From NCBI GenBank assembly GCA_964387985.1, contig CAYLZG010000006.1, forward strand, positions 1-64,000: a stretch of 64,000 nucleotides of DNA, in the 5' to 3' direction. This document shows positions 16,681 to 26,789 of this stretch, piece by piece. Each line of letters begins with the position of its first letter. Position 1 is the stretch's first letter. Source of the stretch: JALOOB01 sp964387985 (GTDB taxonomy: Bacteria > Chloroflexota > Anaerolineae > CG2-30-64-16). The notes under the pieces were generated by a model. The model searched no databases. It saw only the letters and a list, made by a program, of their open reading frames with translations, and had not been told where the DNA came from. A program made the translations under genes and the position numbers.

Positions 16681-19600
16681 ATGAGCGTTGTCGCCGCGCC
16701 GGGTCAAGCGCACAGCGCGCTTGCGAATTTCTCCTTGCCGGTTCGCCGCTGGTTCGAGGCTAATTTCGGTGAGGCGACACCACCGCAGGCCGAGGGCTGG
16801 CCGGCGATTGCACGCGGCGACCATACGCTCATCCTCGCGCCCACCGGTTCCGGCAAGACCCTGGCGGCCTTTCTGTGGGGGATCGACGAGATCTATCGGG
16901 AGCTGCACTCGGGGGCGGCACAGGGAGTGCGCCTGCTCTACATCTCGCCCCTCAAGGCACTGAACAATGACATCGAGCGCAACCTTCGCGCACCTCTGGC
17001 AGGCATACGTTCAGAAGCTGCCCGACTGGATCAGCCGTTGCCTCCGCTGCGCGTCGCGGTGCGAACGGGCGACACGCCCGGCCATGCGCGCACTGCGATG
17101 GTGAGGCAGCCGCCTCATATCCTGATTACCACCCCTGAGTCGCTCTACCTCATTCTGACCAGCCCGCGCGGCCGGGAAATGCTGCGCACCGTGCGCAGCG
17201 TCATCGTGGATGAAATCCATACCCTTGTCGGCGAGAAGCGCGGTGTCCATCTGGCGCTCAGCCTTGAACGGCTGGAGAACCTTGCGGGACATCCCATCCA
17301 GCGTATCGGCCTTTCAGCCACGATCCGGCCCCTGGAAGAGGCCGCACGTTTCCTGGGTGGGCAGGATGGCCTCGGCCAGTCGCGGCCCGTGACTATCGTC
17401 GATACGGGGTACAAGAAACCGCTCGACCTCCAGGTTGTGATGCCCGTCGAGGACTTCCGTGATCTGCCTGGCGGGTCTATCTGGCCGTCGGTCATCCCGC
17501 AAGTGCTCGGCGATGTCATGCGACATCGCACCACACTGATCTTTGCCAACAACCGGCGCCTGGCAGAACGCACGGCAGACCGCCTCAACGCGCAGATCGA
17601 AGCCGAGCGCTCCGAGGAAATTGAGCCCGGCTCCACGGAGGCCCTTGCACCGGACGGTGTCATGCGCGACAAAGGTATCTTCGCCATCGGCACGGAAGGA
17701 CCCATCAAGGCCCACCATGGCAGCACCTCCAGAGAATCCCGGCGTGAGATGGAAGAGGCGCTCAAGGCGGGCAAGCTTCCCGCGTTGGTCTCAACTGGCA
17801 CCCTCGAATTGGGCATCGATATCGGTGCGGTCGACCTGGTGGTGCAACTGCAGGCGCCGCGCAGTGTCGCCCAGGGCCTGCAGCGCGTGGGCCGCTCGGG
17901 TCACCTGGTCGGCCAGACCAGCAAGGGACGTATCTATGCCACCCACCAGGAGGACCTGGTTGAGGCCGCGGCCGTGGTTCGCGGGATGCTCGACGGTGCC
18001 GTAGAGCCTACGAGGGCGCCGGCGAACGCGCTCGATGTCCTCGCTCAGCAGATCATCGCTGCGGTTGCCGTCGACGAGTGGGACAGCGGCGCACTCTATA
18101 ACCTGGTGCGCTGCGCCTATCCCTATCGTGACCTCTCGCTCAGTGCATGGGAATCGGTTCTGTTCATGGTTTCCGGCCGGTTCCAGGCCTTCGGTGGTCC
18201 AGGGCACGCTTCGTTGCGAGCGCGCATCGCGTGGGATCGGACGACCGATCGCCTGGCCCCGCTGCCCGGCACGCGGCTCCTGGCTCTCTCGAACGCTGGC
18301 ACGATTCCGGATACGGGCGCCTACGATGTGTACCTGGCGGACGGCAGGACGAAGGTCGGCACGCTGGATGAAGAGTTTATCTTCGAGACGCGTCCCGGCG
18401 ATGTGTTCATGTTGGGTTCCAGCGTCTGGCGCGTGCGGGCGCTGGAGAACGACCGGGTGGTCGTGGAGGGCGCAGCCGGCCACCTGCCGCGGATGCCTTT
18501 CTGGAAGGGTGATTATCCCTGGCGCTCCTATGAGCTGGGCGCGCGCATCGGCCAGTTGCGCCGCGCGGTTGTAGATGAGATCCGGCGGCGGGGGGGTGAC
18601 CGCGAGGGAATGATCGAGTGGCTGCGCACCGAGTTCAGCCTGGATCTCAACTCGGCGCGAACCCTGCTTGATTATGTCAGCCGCCAGGTCGAGGCGCTCG
18701 GTGCGATCTCAGCGGACGATACGATTATCGTCGAAACGTTTTTCGATGCAGTCGGCGAGGCGCGTGTCGTAGTCCATTCTCCCTTCGGCGGCCGGATCAA
18801 CGGCGCCTGGTCGCTGGCGTTGGTCGACGCGCTCAAGGAACGCACCAGCATAACGGTCGAGAGCATGGTCAGCGATGACGGCATCCTCCTGCGCTTTCCC
18901 GGCGCGGTGCTGGGAGCCGCCGACGCGGCTGCACTGGCTGCGGGCATGCCCCACGAGGCTGCGTTCGCAGGCATCGACCTGTCCGTACCCGGGCAGATCG
19001 TCGCGGAGATGTCGCCGCGCGAAGCCCGCCAGCGCATCCTGCGCGAGCTTCCAAACTCGGCTGTATTCGGTGCGCGGTTCCGCGCGAACGCGACCCGCGC
19101 GCTGCTTCTGCCTCGTTCGCGCGGCCATAAGCGCACGCCCTTCTGGCTGCAACGGCTCAAGGCGCGTGATCTGCTCGCGACGGTCTGCAACCTGCCCGAA
19201 TTCCCCCTGATGGCTGAGACTTATCGGGACTGTCTGCGCGACGTGATGGACCTGGGTCATCTCGACGAGTTACTGGCCAACATCGAAGCTGGCCGCGTCA
19301 GGGTGATGCCCGTCCAGACGCGCGTCCCATCGCCCCTGGCCGCAGGGCTGCTCTACCAGTTCATCAGCACCTACATGTACGAGTGGGACACACCCAAGGC
19401 CGAACAGCAGCTACAGTCCCTGGCCCTGAGACGGGAACTGGTGGAGGATCTGCTCGAGGGTTCCGATTCCGGCCGGCTGCCGCTCAGGCCCGAGGCGGTG
19501 GAGAACGTCATTGCTGATGCGGGACACACGGCCGATCAGCGCCGGGCGCGCACTGCCGATGAGCTGGCTGTGCTCCTCCTTGAGTTAGGCGATCTGACCG

Positions 19601-21618
19601 ACGCGGAGATCGCGGAACGCAGTGCTTCCGACTCCCGTCCATGGCTCGCCGAGCTGGCCGAGCGCGGGACGATCGTTCGCCTGGGCGCCGGACCTCGCTG
19701 GGTTTCCGCCGAGTTGGCCGGCGAGTATGCGGCCCTGTATCCTGGGCCGACCCACGAAGCCGTGCAGTCGCCAGCCTTGCATCCTGAGCGGAGCCACGAA
19801 GTGGCGCAGTCGAAGGACGCCCATGGCGCGCATCTCGAATCCATCCTGAGCCGGTGGCTGCGTTGGTCCGGCCCTGTCACGCGGACCGCCATTCTCGGCC
19901 GTTACCCCTTCGCGGCGGACTTGCTGGATACCACGTTGGACCGGCTGCTTGCCGCTCACACCATCGTGCAGGGCCATTTCTCGGTGGAGGGCGGCGAGCC
20001 AGAGTATTGCGACCGGCAGTTGTTCGAAAGGTTCTACCGCCGAACCCTTAGCTTGCTTCGCCACGAAGTCCAGCCTGCACCCCTGGCGGCCTACCAGGCT
20101 TTTCTTCTTCGTTGGCAAGGGGTTGGGCCGGCGCAGCCAACTGAGGCACGCAGTGTGGATGAAGCCATGCGGCAGTTGCGCGGCCTGGCGCTGCCTGCGG
20201 TGGCATGGGAGCGGGAGGTGCTCCCCGGCCGCGTCTCACGCGATGGTTGGCGCGATCTGGACGGGCTGGTGCAGGCGGGGGAGTACGTCTGGGTTGTTGC
20301 GGGCAGCGAAGGTGGCCGGGCGGAAGTACGCTTCATCGCGCGCCGTGAGGGCAGTCTCTTCCTCTCGGATCTGCCGAACGCCTTGCCTCCGGGACCAGCG
20401 GGCGAGGTGGTCGCCTATCTGAAAGCCGAGGGCCCTTCGTTTTTTGCTGACATCCAGGGAGGCACCCGACTGGGTGCGGGGGCGCTGCGGGACGCACTCC
20501 GGCAGTTAGCCCTGGCCGGAGTGCTCACCGGCGAGGATCTCTGGGCGCTGGCAGCCGTGCTGCGGGTGCGCGGCGGGCCAGCCGAGCCGCGGCCAATGAG
20601 CGCGCTCGAGGAAGACCTGGCAGCCCGTCTCTCTCAGAAGGGTGGCTCCCGATCGTCTCGGCCGGTCGGTCGCGGGAGAGGCCGTGCGACGATGTCGCAG
20701 CAGCGTTACCGCGATCTCAGGCGGAGCATCGGGCAGCGAATGGACGCTGAAGCAGAATGGGAACAGGCCTGGCTGGGCCGGTGGTCGCTGGTGAGCAGGA
20801 CAGCGGTCATGGGGCCGGCCCTGCGGGTCGATGAGCGAGCCCTGGGCCTTGCCCGGCTTGCCCTGGATCGTTACGGGATCATCACACCGGAGATCATCGC
20901 GCGGTTTGAGAGTCGTTGGGCGTGGACCGGCGAAGAAGCGGACGCAAGGCCCGTGCGGGAGCTTTGGGAAAGCCGCAAAGTGCCAGCCGGACCATCTGAG
21001 CTTCGCGCGCCGCACGAGGCGCCCTGGAACTGGGGCGAGCTGTCAGAGCAGTTGCGGCGCATGGAACTGCGCGGCGAGGTGCGCCGGGGGTACTTCGTCA
21101 GCGGCTTGTCGGGCGTTCAGTATGCGTTGCCCCAGGCCTTGGAGGCGCTGCGCGATGCGCGGGCTGCGTTGGCAACCGGCGACAAGGTCGTCGTCCTGTC
21201 TGCGCTCGATCCTGCCAACCTGTATGGCGGAGATCTCGGGACGGTGAGTGCAGGGTCTGCAGAGCGGCTGGATGGCGAAGAGGTCGCGGTTGAACAAGGT
21301 GCAGCTCTCTCTGGAGCCGATTCTTCATCGACTGTCTTGCGCTTCGCGCGGGTGCCGTCGACGCACGTCGCGCTGTGGCAGGGTGTGCCGGTGCTGGTGG
21401 GCGAGGACAGCGGCGCGCGGCTGAGTGCTGCGGAGGTGAGCGATGATGTGTTGCGTGAGGCCCTGCAGCGCTACCTGAATCGTCATGCCGCGCCCCGGCG
21501 CGTGGCCATCGAGACGTGGAATAGTGGGCCGGTCATCGGCAGCCGTGGCGAGGCGCTGTTGCGTGAGCTGGGAGCCAGCCGCAGCCCGGCCGGGTTGGAC
21601 TGGTGGCTGGCGGGGTAA
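16681..21618 (+). CDS. lhr: Lhr-type DEAD/DEAH ATP-dependent helicase
   Basis: A 1645-aa giant helicase. Motif I APTGSGKTLAAFLWG is near residue 56, motif Ia ISPLKALNNDIERNL near 89, motif II VIVDEIHTLVGEKRG near 175, and motif III SATIRPLEE follows. RecA domain 2 carries AHHGSTSRESRREMEEALKAG, GIDIGAVDLVVQLQAP and QRVGRSGH. These are the diagnostic Lhr core sequences. The Lhr winged-helix and large C-terminal region follow, giving a length close to long bacterial Lhr (about 1500 aa). Lhr helicases act in DNA repair. A tandem in-frame repeat occupies about residues 1021-1049. GGAGG is 8 nt before the ATG. Confidence 0.93.
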   Translation: MSVVAAPGQAHSALANFSLPVRRWFEANFGEATPPQAEGWPAIARGDHTLILAPTGSGKTLAAFLWGIDEIYRELHSGAAQGVRLLYISPLKALNNDIERNLRAPLAGIRSEAARLDQPLPPLRVAVRTGDTPGHARTAMVRQPPHILITTPESLYLILTSPRGREMLRTVRSVIVDEIHTLVGEKRGVHLALSLERLENLAGHPIQRIGLSATIRPLEEAARFLGGQDGLGQSRPVTIVDTGYKKPLDLQVVMPVEDFRDLPGGSIWPSVIPQVLGDVMRHRTTLIFANNRRLAERTADRLNAQIEAERSEEIEPGSTEALAPDGVMRDKGIFAIGTEGPIKAHHGSTSRESRREMEEALKAGKLPALVSTGTLELGIDIGAVDLVVQLQAPRSVAQGLQRVGRSGHLVGQTSKGRIYATHQEDLVEAAAVVRGMLDGAVEPTRAPANALDVLAQQIIAAVAVDEWDSGALYNLVRCAYPYRDLSLSAWESVLFMVSGRFQAFGGPGHASLRARIAWDRTTDRLAPLPGTRLLALSNAGTIPDTGAYDVYLADGRTKVGTLDEEFIFETRPGDVFMLGSSVWRVRALENDRVVVEGAAGHLPRMPFWKGDYPWRSYELGARIGQLRRAVVDEIRRRGGDREGMIEWLRTEFSLDLNSARTLLDYVSRQVEALGAISADDTIIVETFFDAVGEARVVVHSPFGGRINGAWSLALVDALKERTSITVESMVSDDGILLRFPGAVLGAADAAALAAGMPHEAAFAGIDLSVPGQIVAEMSPREARQRILRELPNSAVFGARFRANATRALLLPRSRGHKRTPFWLQRLKARDLLATVCNLPEFPLMAETYRDCLRDVMDLGHLDELLANIEAGRVRVMPVQTRVPSPLAAGLLYQFISTYMYEWDTPKAEQQLQSLALRRELVEDLLEGSDSGRLPLRPEAVENVIADAGHTADQRRARTADELAVLLLELGDLTDAEIAERSASDSRPWLAELAERGTIVRLGAGPRWVSAELAGEYAALYPGPTHEAVQSPALHPERSHEVAQSKDAHGAHLESILSRWLRWSGPVTRTAILGRYPFAADLLDTTLDRLLAAHTIVQGHFSVEGGEPEYCDRQLFERFYRRTLSLLRHEVQPAPLAAYQAFLLRWQGVGPAQPTEARSVDEAMRQLRGLALPAVAWEREVLPGRVSRDGWRDLDGLVQAGEYVWVVAGSEGGRAEVRFIARREGSLFLSDLPNALPPGPAGEVVAYLKAEGPSFFADIQGGTRLGAGALRDALRQLALAGVLTGEDLWALAAVLRVRGGPAEPRPMSALEEDLAARLSQKGGSRSSRPVGRGRGRATMSQQRYRDLRRSIGQRMDAEAEWEQAWLGRWSLVSRTAVMGPALRVDERALGLARLALDRYGIITPEIIARFESRWAWTGEEADARPVRELWESRKVPAGPSELRAPHEAPWNWGELSEQLRRMELRGEVRRGYFVSGLSGVQYALPQALEALRDARAALATGDKVVVLSALDPANLYGGDLGTVSAGSAERLDGEEVAVEQGAALSGADSSSTVLRFARVPSTHVALWQGVPVLVGEDSGARLSAAEVSDDVLREALQRYLNRHAAPRRVAIETWNSGPVIGSRGEALLRELGASRSPAGLDWWLAG
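19747..19819 (+). repeat. In-frame 42-bp tandem repeat inside lhr resembling an intergenic repeat
   Basis: Two copies, 19747-19770 and 19789-19812, match at 19 of 24 bases with a 42-bp period (14 codons). They encode PGPTHEAVQS and PERSHEVAQS. The core CCACGAAG...GCAGTCG followed by AAGGAC is like dispersed intergenic repeats of some bacteria and unlike helicase sequence. It lies in a probable linker between C-terminal domains. Confidence 0.5.
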
Positions 21619-21634
21619 GGTCGCCAGACGCGAA

Positions 21635-21665
21635 CGTGCGGGACACTTCGCCAGTGCCCCGCACG
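21635..21665. terminator. Hairpin between convergent lhr and permease genes
   Basis: Arms 21635-21647 and 21653-21665 (CGTGCGGGaCACT / AGTGcCCCGCACG) form a 13-bp stem with one internal mismatch. It is placed 17 bp after the lhr stop and 19 bp before the end of the opposing permease gene. No T-run is present, so a bidirectional structural terminator is the best guess. Confidence 0.5.
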
Positions 21666-21683
21666 TGACAGCCGGTGGACTTG

Positions 21684-22652
21684 CTACCGCCCGCGTTCCC
21701 CTCGCACGTACGGCAACCCCAGTGCAGCCGGCGCGCCCATGCGTTTCTTCATGGCCGCGCGTGAGCCGATCACCAGGATGATAATCGTCAGCGCGTAGGG
21801 CAGCATCTGCAGGAAGAATCCCGGGCTCTGGGCCCGGAAGGGATTGGGAAACCACAGGAGCATCGTCGGCCCCTGCAGGTCCAGGATTAGCCGCCGCAGC
21901 GCACCAAATGCGTAGGCGCCGGCCATCGCCCGCCACGGATTCCACTGCGCAAAGATGACCAGGCCGATCGCAATCCAGCCCTGGCCGGCCGTGGTCAGCT
22001 CGCTGAACCAGCCCGGCGAAATGGCCAGGCTGATGGTGGCGCCGGCCAAACCGGCCAGAAGACCGCCGGCGAACACATAGGCATAACGAAGGCCATAGAC
22101 ACTGATGCCCAACGCATCGGCCGCGGAGGGATACTCACCCACCGCGCGAAGGTGCAGACCGGGCCGCGTCCGGTTGATGTAGTACCAGACCATGGGGGTC
22201 AGCAGGTAGCCGAGGTAGACCAGCACGCTGTGGTTGGTGAAGAAGATGGGTCCCAGTATCGGGATGGCCGACAGCCCCGGAACCGTCCAGTTGGGCAGCA
22301 GTGCCGTGGTCCCGGCCTTGCTCAAGCCTTCGCCCAGGACCAGGCTGAGACCAACTCCGACGAAGTTAGTGGCCAGGCCGCTGACGACCTGGTCGGCTTG
22401 AAAACTGATTGTGACAACCGCGTGCAGCAGGCTGAGCGCACCCGCGGCCAACATCGCGATCAGCAGCCCTAGCCAGGGATTGCCCGTGCCGACGGTCACC
22501 TTGAACGCGAACATCGCGCCGATCAGCATCATGCCCTCGACGCCCAGGTTCATCACGCCCGAACGTTCGGCCAGGATCTCGCCGATACTGGCGAAGAGCA
22601 ATACAGTGCCGGTCGCGACGCCGGCCTGGAGGATGACGATCCAGTCGATCAT
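21684..22652 (-). CDS. Nucleoside/purine ABC importer permease (2b)
   Basis: A 322-aa BPD_transp_2 permease, paralogous to the 9330-10262 product (shared GEILAERSGVMNLGVEGMMLIGA and YPSAADALGISVYGLRYAYVFAGGLLAGLAGA). It has about eight transmembrane segments. It is the last gene of the second BMP-type importer, 11 bp after its partner permease. Confidence 0.9.
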   Translation of the reverse strand: MIDWIVILQAGVATGTVLLFASIGEILAERSGVMNLGVEGMMLIGAMFAFKVTVGTGNPWLGLLIAMLAAGALSLLHAVVTISFQADQVVSGLATNFVGVGLSLVLGEGLSKAGTTALLPNWTVPGLSAIPILGPIFFTNHSVLVYLGYLLTPMVWYYINRTRPGLHLRAVGEYPSAADALGISVYGLRYAYVFAGGLLAGLAGATISLAISPGWFSELTTAGQGWIAIGLVIFAQWNPWRAMAGAYAFGALRRLILDLQGPTMLLWFPNPFRAQSPGFFLQMLPYALTIIILVIGSRAAMKKRMGAPAALGLPYVRGERGR

Positions 22653-22663
22653 GACTAACCTCC

Positions 22664-23779
22664 TCAGCGGCGCACCAGCCGGATGCGATACCTGAGCAGC
22701 ACATCACTGGCGATCACGCAGAACAGGATGATCCCCTGCAACATGCGCGGGATGCCGGACGGCTGGATTTCTCGGCCGGCCAGGAGCAATCCGCCAAACA
22801 GGATTGAAACCAGTATCACGGCAACTGGATTCAGCTTCGCTAACCAGGCCACGATGATGCCTGTAAATCCATATCCGGGTGAGATGGCGCCCTGTAACCG
22901 GTGCACCACGCCTGAAATCTCGGACATGCCCGCGAGCCCAGCCAGGCCGCCCGACAGCATCATCACCAGCACGGTGTTGCGGACGATGTCGATGCCGGCG
23001 TAGTGCGCCGCGCGGGGATTATCGCCGATCAACCGGATCTCATAGCCCCACTTGCTGCGGTAGACGATGAACCAGATCACCGCTGCCGCCACGAGGCCGA
23101 TCACGATGCCGCCGTGCAACGTCAGGCCGCTGAAGAACGGCACCTGTTTGGCGTAATCCGTCAGCCGGGGCAGCCATGCGGTCCGGGGAAACATGCGGGA
23201 CATCTGGAAGCCGCCCTCGCTCCACGCACCAAAGACCCAGAAGAGCACCCACGATGTGGCGATGTAGTTCATCATCAATGTAGTGACGACTTCGTTGACG
23301 TTGAGCTTGGCCTTCAGGTAGCCGGGGATGAAGCCCCACAGCGCGCCGCAGAGGAAGCCCGCCAGCGCCATGGCCAATAACATCAGCGGCCGCGGGGTGG
23401 TCGCCGGAAGCAGGGGGATCAGCACAACAGCACTCGCGCCCCAGGCGCCCATATAGAACTGGCCCTCTGCGCCGATGTTCCACAACCGCATGCGGAATGT
23501 GAGTGCACACGCCAGCCCCACCAGGATCAGCGGCGTGGCCTTCACCAGCGTATCGTTGAAAACCCCCACGCTGCCGAACGCGGCCTTGAGGATGAACTGG
23601 TATGACTTGAGCGGCTGCCCGCCGGCTGCCAGGATCACTATGCCGCCGAGGATCAGCGCCACAATGACAGCGCCGATGGAGGTGGCCGCTGGCAGCCATG
23701 CAGGCACGCCGAGGCGCCGCTCCAGGCTTAGCGAAAAGGGAAACTGAGAACCCTTGACGGCTGCATTATCGGTGGTCAT
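22664..23779 (-). CDS. Nucleoside/purine ABC importer permease (2a)
   Basis: A 371-aa permease, counterpart of the 10259-11377 product, with TFRMRLWNIGAEGQFYMGAWGA and LKAKLNVNEVVTTLMMNYIA motifs and about nine hydrophobic segments. Its start overlaps the end of the ATPase gene by 14 bp. The gene order in this importer (lipoprotein, ATPase, two permeases) differs from importer 1 (two permeases, lipoprotein, ATPase), so the two operons are not a recent tandem copy. Confidence 0.9.
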   Translation of the reverse strand: MTTDNAAVKGSQFPFSLSLERRLGVPAWLPAATSIGAVIVALILGGIVILAAGGQPLKSYQFILKAAFGSVGVFNDTLVKATPLILVGLACALTFRMRLWNIGAEGQFYMGAWGASAVVLIPLLPATTPRPLMLLAMALAGFLCGALWGFIPGYLKAKLNVNEVVTTLMMNYIATSWVLFWVFGAWSEGGFQMSRMFPRTAWLPRLTDYAKQVPFFSGLTLHGGIVIGLVAAAVIWFIVYRSKWGYEIRLIGDNPRAAHYAGIDIVRNTVLVMMLSGGLAGLAGMSEISGVVHRLQGAISPGYGFTGIIVAWLAKLNPVAVILVSILFGGLLLAGREIQPSGIPRMLQGIILFCVIASDVLLRYRIRLVRR

Positions 23780-25316
23780 CGGCTTCCCCCCTGATTGTTT
23801 CCAGGCGTTGTCCTGCCATCATCAGGCCGATCTGCTCCAGTGTCGTCTCTTCCGGCTTGACCTCGCCCATGATCTGGCCCTCGTATATTACAGCTATGCG
23901 ATCTGACAGGGACATGACTTCTTCCAACTCTTCGGAGAAGAGCAGGATTGCCGTACCGCGGGCGCGTTCCGCGAGCAAGACCCGCTGAACGGCCTCGATC
24001 GCACCCACATCCAGGCCGCGCGTGGGTTGCACGGCCACGATGATCTTCGGCTGCGCTGACATTTCGCGCGCCAGAATCGCCTTCTGTAAGTTGCCGCCTG
24101 AGAGGAGGCGGGCTTGCACGTCGATATTGGGCGCAACGATATCGTAGGCCCCTTTTAATTCCTCTGCTTGAGAGCGGATCACCGGGCGATTCAGGACCCA
24201 ACCCGTGCCCACCGGCGTCGCCCGATAGCTCTTCATGATCAGGTTCTCGGCCAGGCTCAGGCTGGGCGCGCTGCCCACACCTGTGCGATCCTCTGGCACA
24301 TGTGCGATCTGTCGTTCGATTGCCTGGCGGGGTGGGCGGTTGATGATATCCTCGCCATTGATCAATACGTGGCCCCGGGCGCACCTGCGCAGGCCGGTGA
24401 TCGCCTGGGCAAGCTCGCTCTGGCCGTTGCCTGCCACGCCCGCGATGCCCACGATCTCGCCCGCACGCACCTGCAGTGAGAGGTCTCTGAGCGCCGGCAG
24501 GCCGCGGTCGTTCTCCGCGCAGGCGCCTTGCACTTCCAGCACGACGGGGCCGGGAACGCCCTCCGGCTTTTCAAGGGTGAAGACAACCTCGCGGCCCACC
24601 ATCAGCTCAGCCAGTTTGCGCTTGCTTACCCCGGCGGTGCTGACCCCTGCGGCGGTGACGCGGCCTTGCCGGAGCACCGTCACCCGGTTAGCAATTGCCA
24701 GCACTTCATCCAGTTTGTGACTGATAAAAACGATGGAATGCCCGCTGGCCACCATGCCCTTCAGGGTGGTGATGAGTTCTCTGATTTCCTGCGGTGTCAG
24801 CACCGCGGTCGGCTCATCCAGGATGAGGACGCGCGCGCCGCGGTACAGCATCTTCAGGATCTCGACCCGCTGCTGCTCGCCCACACTGAGTTGCCAGATC
24901 TTGGCCTTGGGATCCACCTTGAGGCCGTATTGTTCTTGCAGGGCCAGGATGCGCTTGTCCAGCTCTGCCAGGTTGAGAACGAAACGAGGTGTGTCCAGGC
25001 CGAGGATGATGTTTTCGGTGACGGTCTGGGAGGGAACTAACATGAAGTGCTGGTGTACCATACCGAGACCGGCCGCGATGGCATCGCGAGGGGAACCGAA
25101 GCTGACTCGCTTGCCTTCAACGACAATCGTGCCCTCTTCAGGCTTGTAGAGTCCGGCCAGGACATTCATCAGGGTGCTCTTGCCTGCGCCGTTCTCGCCG
25201 AGCAGGGCGTGCACTTCGCCCTGGCGCAGATTAAAGTCGACATGATCGTTGGCAAGCACGCCTGGGAAGCGCTTGACGATCCCGCGCATTTCAACAGCAT
25301 TGACGATTTCGGGCAT
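23766..25316 (-). CDS. Nucleoside/purine ABC importer, double-domain ATPase (2)
   Basis: A 516-aa two-domain ABC ATPase. Domain 1 has Walker A GENGAGKST, signature LSVGEQQR and VLILDEPTAVLTPQE. Domain 2 has a degenerate Walker A (GVAGNGQSEL) and LSGGNLQKA. It is similar throughout to the 6499-8118 product. The start at 25316 was chosen because AGGAG lies 7 nt upstream; an extension to 25385 has no ribosome site and runs back into the upstream hairpin. It couples to permeases 2a/2b and the lipoprotein gene upstream. Confidence 0.92.
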   Translation of the reverse strand: MPEIVNAVEMRGIVKRFPGVLANDHVDFNLRQGEVHALLGENGAGKSTLMNVLAGLYKPEEGTIVVEGKRVSFGSPRDAIAAGLGMVHQHFMLVPSQTVTENIILGLDTPRFVLNLAELDKRILALQEQYGLKVDPKAKIWQLSVGEQQRVEILKMLYRGARVLILDEPTAVLTPQEIRELITTLKGMVASGHSIVFISHKLDEVLAIANRVTVLRQGRVTAAGVSTAGVSKRKLAELMVGREVVFTLEKPEGVPGPVVLEVQGACAENDRGLPALRDLSLQVRAGEIVGIAGVAGNGQSELAQAITGLRRCARGHVLINGEDIINRPPRQAIERQIAHVPEDRTGVGSAPSLSLAENLIMKSYRATPVGTGWVLNRPVIRSQAEELKGAYDIVAPNIDVQARLLSGGNLQKAILAREMSAQPKIIVAVQPTRGLDVGAIEAVQRVLLAERARGTAILLFSEELEEVMSLSDRIAVIYEGQIMGEVKPEETTLEQIGLMMAGQRLETIRGEADDHR

Positions 25317-25357
25317 GCGGCCACTCCTGTCAGAAGTAATGCCAGGTTCATACAAGA

Positions 25358-25391
25358 AAGCGGGTGATAGGACTTGGCCTGTCACCCGCTT
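25358..25391 (-). terminator. Attenuator-like hairpin after the BMP lipoprotein gene
   Basis: Arms 25358-25371 and 25378-25391 form a 14-bp stem (AAGCGGGTGACAGG / CCTATCACCCGCTT on the minus strand, one G-U pair). It is followed on the minus strand by TCTTGTATG. It lies between the lipoprotein stop and the ATPase start, so partial termination would favour the binding protein. Confidence 0.7.
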
Positions 25392-25407
25392 CTTTAGTTA
25401 GAGCCGC

Positions 25408-26704
25408 TTATTTGACCGGTTCAGCGGTGACGCCTTCGGCCCACCACTTCATGCAGTACTTGCATTCCAGCCCTTCTGCGCCGGGCGGGAACTGATCCAG
25501 GTCAGCCTGCACCATCTTCTCGCCCTCGGGCACTACGATGTTCCCCTGATTGTCCTTGATCGGGCCGGCGAAGACATCGAAACGGGTGAACTCGCCGGCT
25601 TCCATCTTGGCCAGCAGATCGCGCACCTGATCCAGCACCTCGGCGGGTAGCTCGGCCGCGCCCTTGGTGGGCTGCTCGCCCTCCATGAATCCGTAGAGAC
25701 CCATCGCGCCGGCATCCGAATCGAAGTACTCCCAGCCCGCCTTGTAGGTCCCGGCCTTCACTTCCTCAGCGATCTTCAGATAGATGGGCCCCCAGTTCCA
25801 GTAAGGCGCAGTGAGACAGCGCTCGGCCTTGCAGGAGCCATACCAGTCATAGGTGATGCCCCACTTGCCCTTGGCCGTCGCAACATCCGCGACCGCCGGC
25901 GTGTCGGCGCCAGTGAACACCACTTGTGCACCTGCATCGAACAGCGAGGCCGCCGAATCCTTCTCGATGATCGGATCATGCCACGTGTTCAGCCAGCGTA
26001 CGTCCATGGTGCACTCAGGGCACGTCTTCTTGGCGCCCAACATGAACGCATTACCCAGGCGGAGCTCCTCCGGAATCGGGAAGGTGGCCATGTAGCCCAG
26101 TTTCGGGTTGCCGTCCATCTTGGCGCGCGCGCCNNNNNNNNNNGGCCAGCATGCCGGCCAGGTACTTCATGTTCTCCATGGCGCCCATCAGGTTGCCGAA
26201 GTTGGTGCCGTTGGCCTTGTATCCGGTGAGGTGGATGAACATGGTGTCCGGGAACTCGCTGGCCACGATCTCCATGGGATCCATGAAGCCGAACGAGGTG
26301 CCAAAGATCAGCTTGAAGCCCTTGCGGGCCAGGCTGCGGAAGGCCTGCTCGGAGTCGGCGCCCTCGGGCACGTTCTCAACGTAGGCGACGTGCGCGTCGG
26401 GCATGTTCTTGGCGATGTAGTCCAGTCCTTCGTAGTGCGACTGGCTCCAGCCGCCGTCATCGTGGGGTCCGATCAAGACCATTCCGATGTTGAACTTGCC
26501 CTCGACGATCTCGGGGATCTGAAAAGACGCTTGAGCGGGTGCTGCAGCGGGCTCGGCAGCAACGGGTGCCGCAGTGGGCTCCGCAGCGGCAGGTGCTGCA
26601 GTGGGTGCCGCCGCCGGGGCTGGCGCGGGGGCAGGAGTGCAGGCGGTGGCGATCATCGAGATCACCAGGACCAGGGCGATAACGCCCCAAAGCTGCTTAC
26701 GCAT
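25408..26704 (-). CDS. BMP-family nucleoside/purine-binding lipoprotein (2), interrupted by a scaffold gap
   Basis: A BMP-family binding protein whose reading frame is broken only by ten Ns at 26134-26143. The signal peptide has a lipobox ending IATAC (Cys at residue 22), followed by a long Ala/Pro/Thr/Glu linker to about residue 60, then FNIGMVLIGPHDDGGWSQSHYEG. Removing the Ns gives one continuous frame of 428 aa in which YLAGMLA joins GARAKMDGNPKLGYMATFPIPEE, the expected family sequence. The start at 26704 has GGAGGAGA 5 nt upstream. The C-terminal region contains several cysteines (CPEC, CKAERC, CKYCMKWW). Substrate inferred as purine or nucleoside because adenine deaminase is divergent from it. 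Confidence 0.88.
26134..26143. other. Scaffold gap (10 N)
   Basis: Ten Ns sit inside the lipoprotein gene. The flanking sequences join in frame with zero missing bases, so the true gap is probably 0 bp or a multiple of 3. Confidence 0.95.
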
Positions 26705-26789
26705 CGAATCTCCTCCTCTTGATGGTTGGCTACGACAGAACGGGTGGGTCACGAACCTGAGGAGCGCGACTCCCCTGTCGCACCGATTT

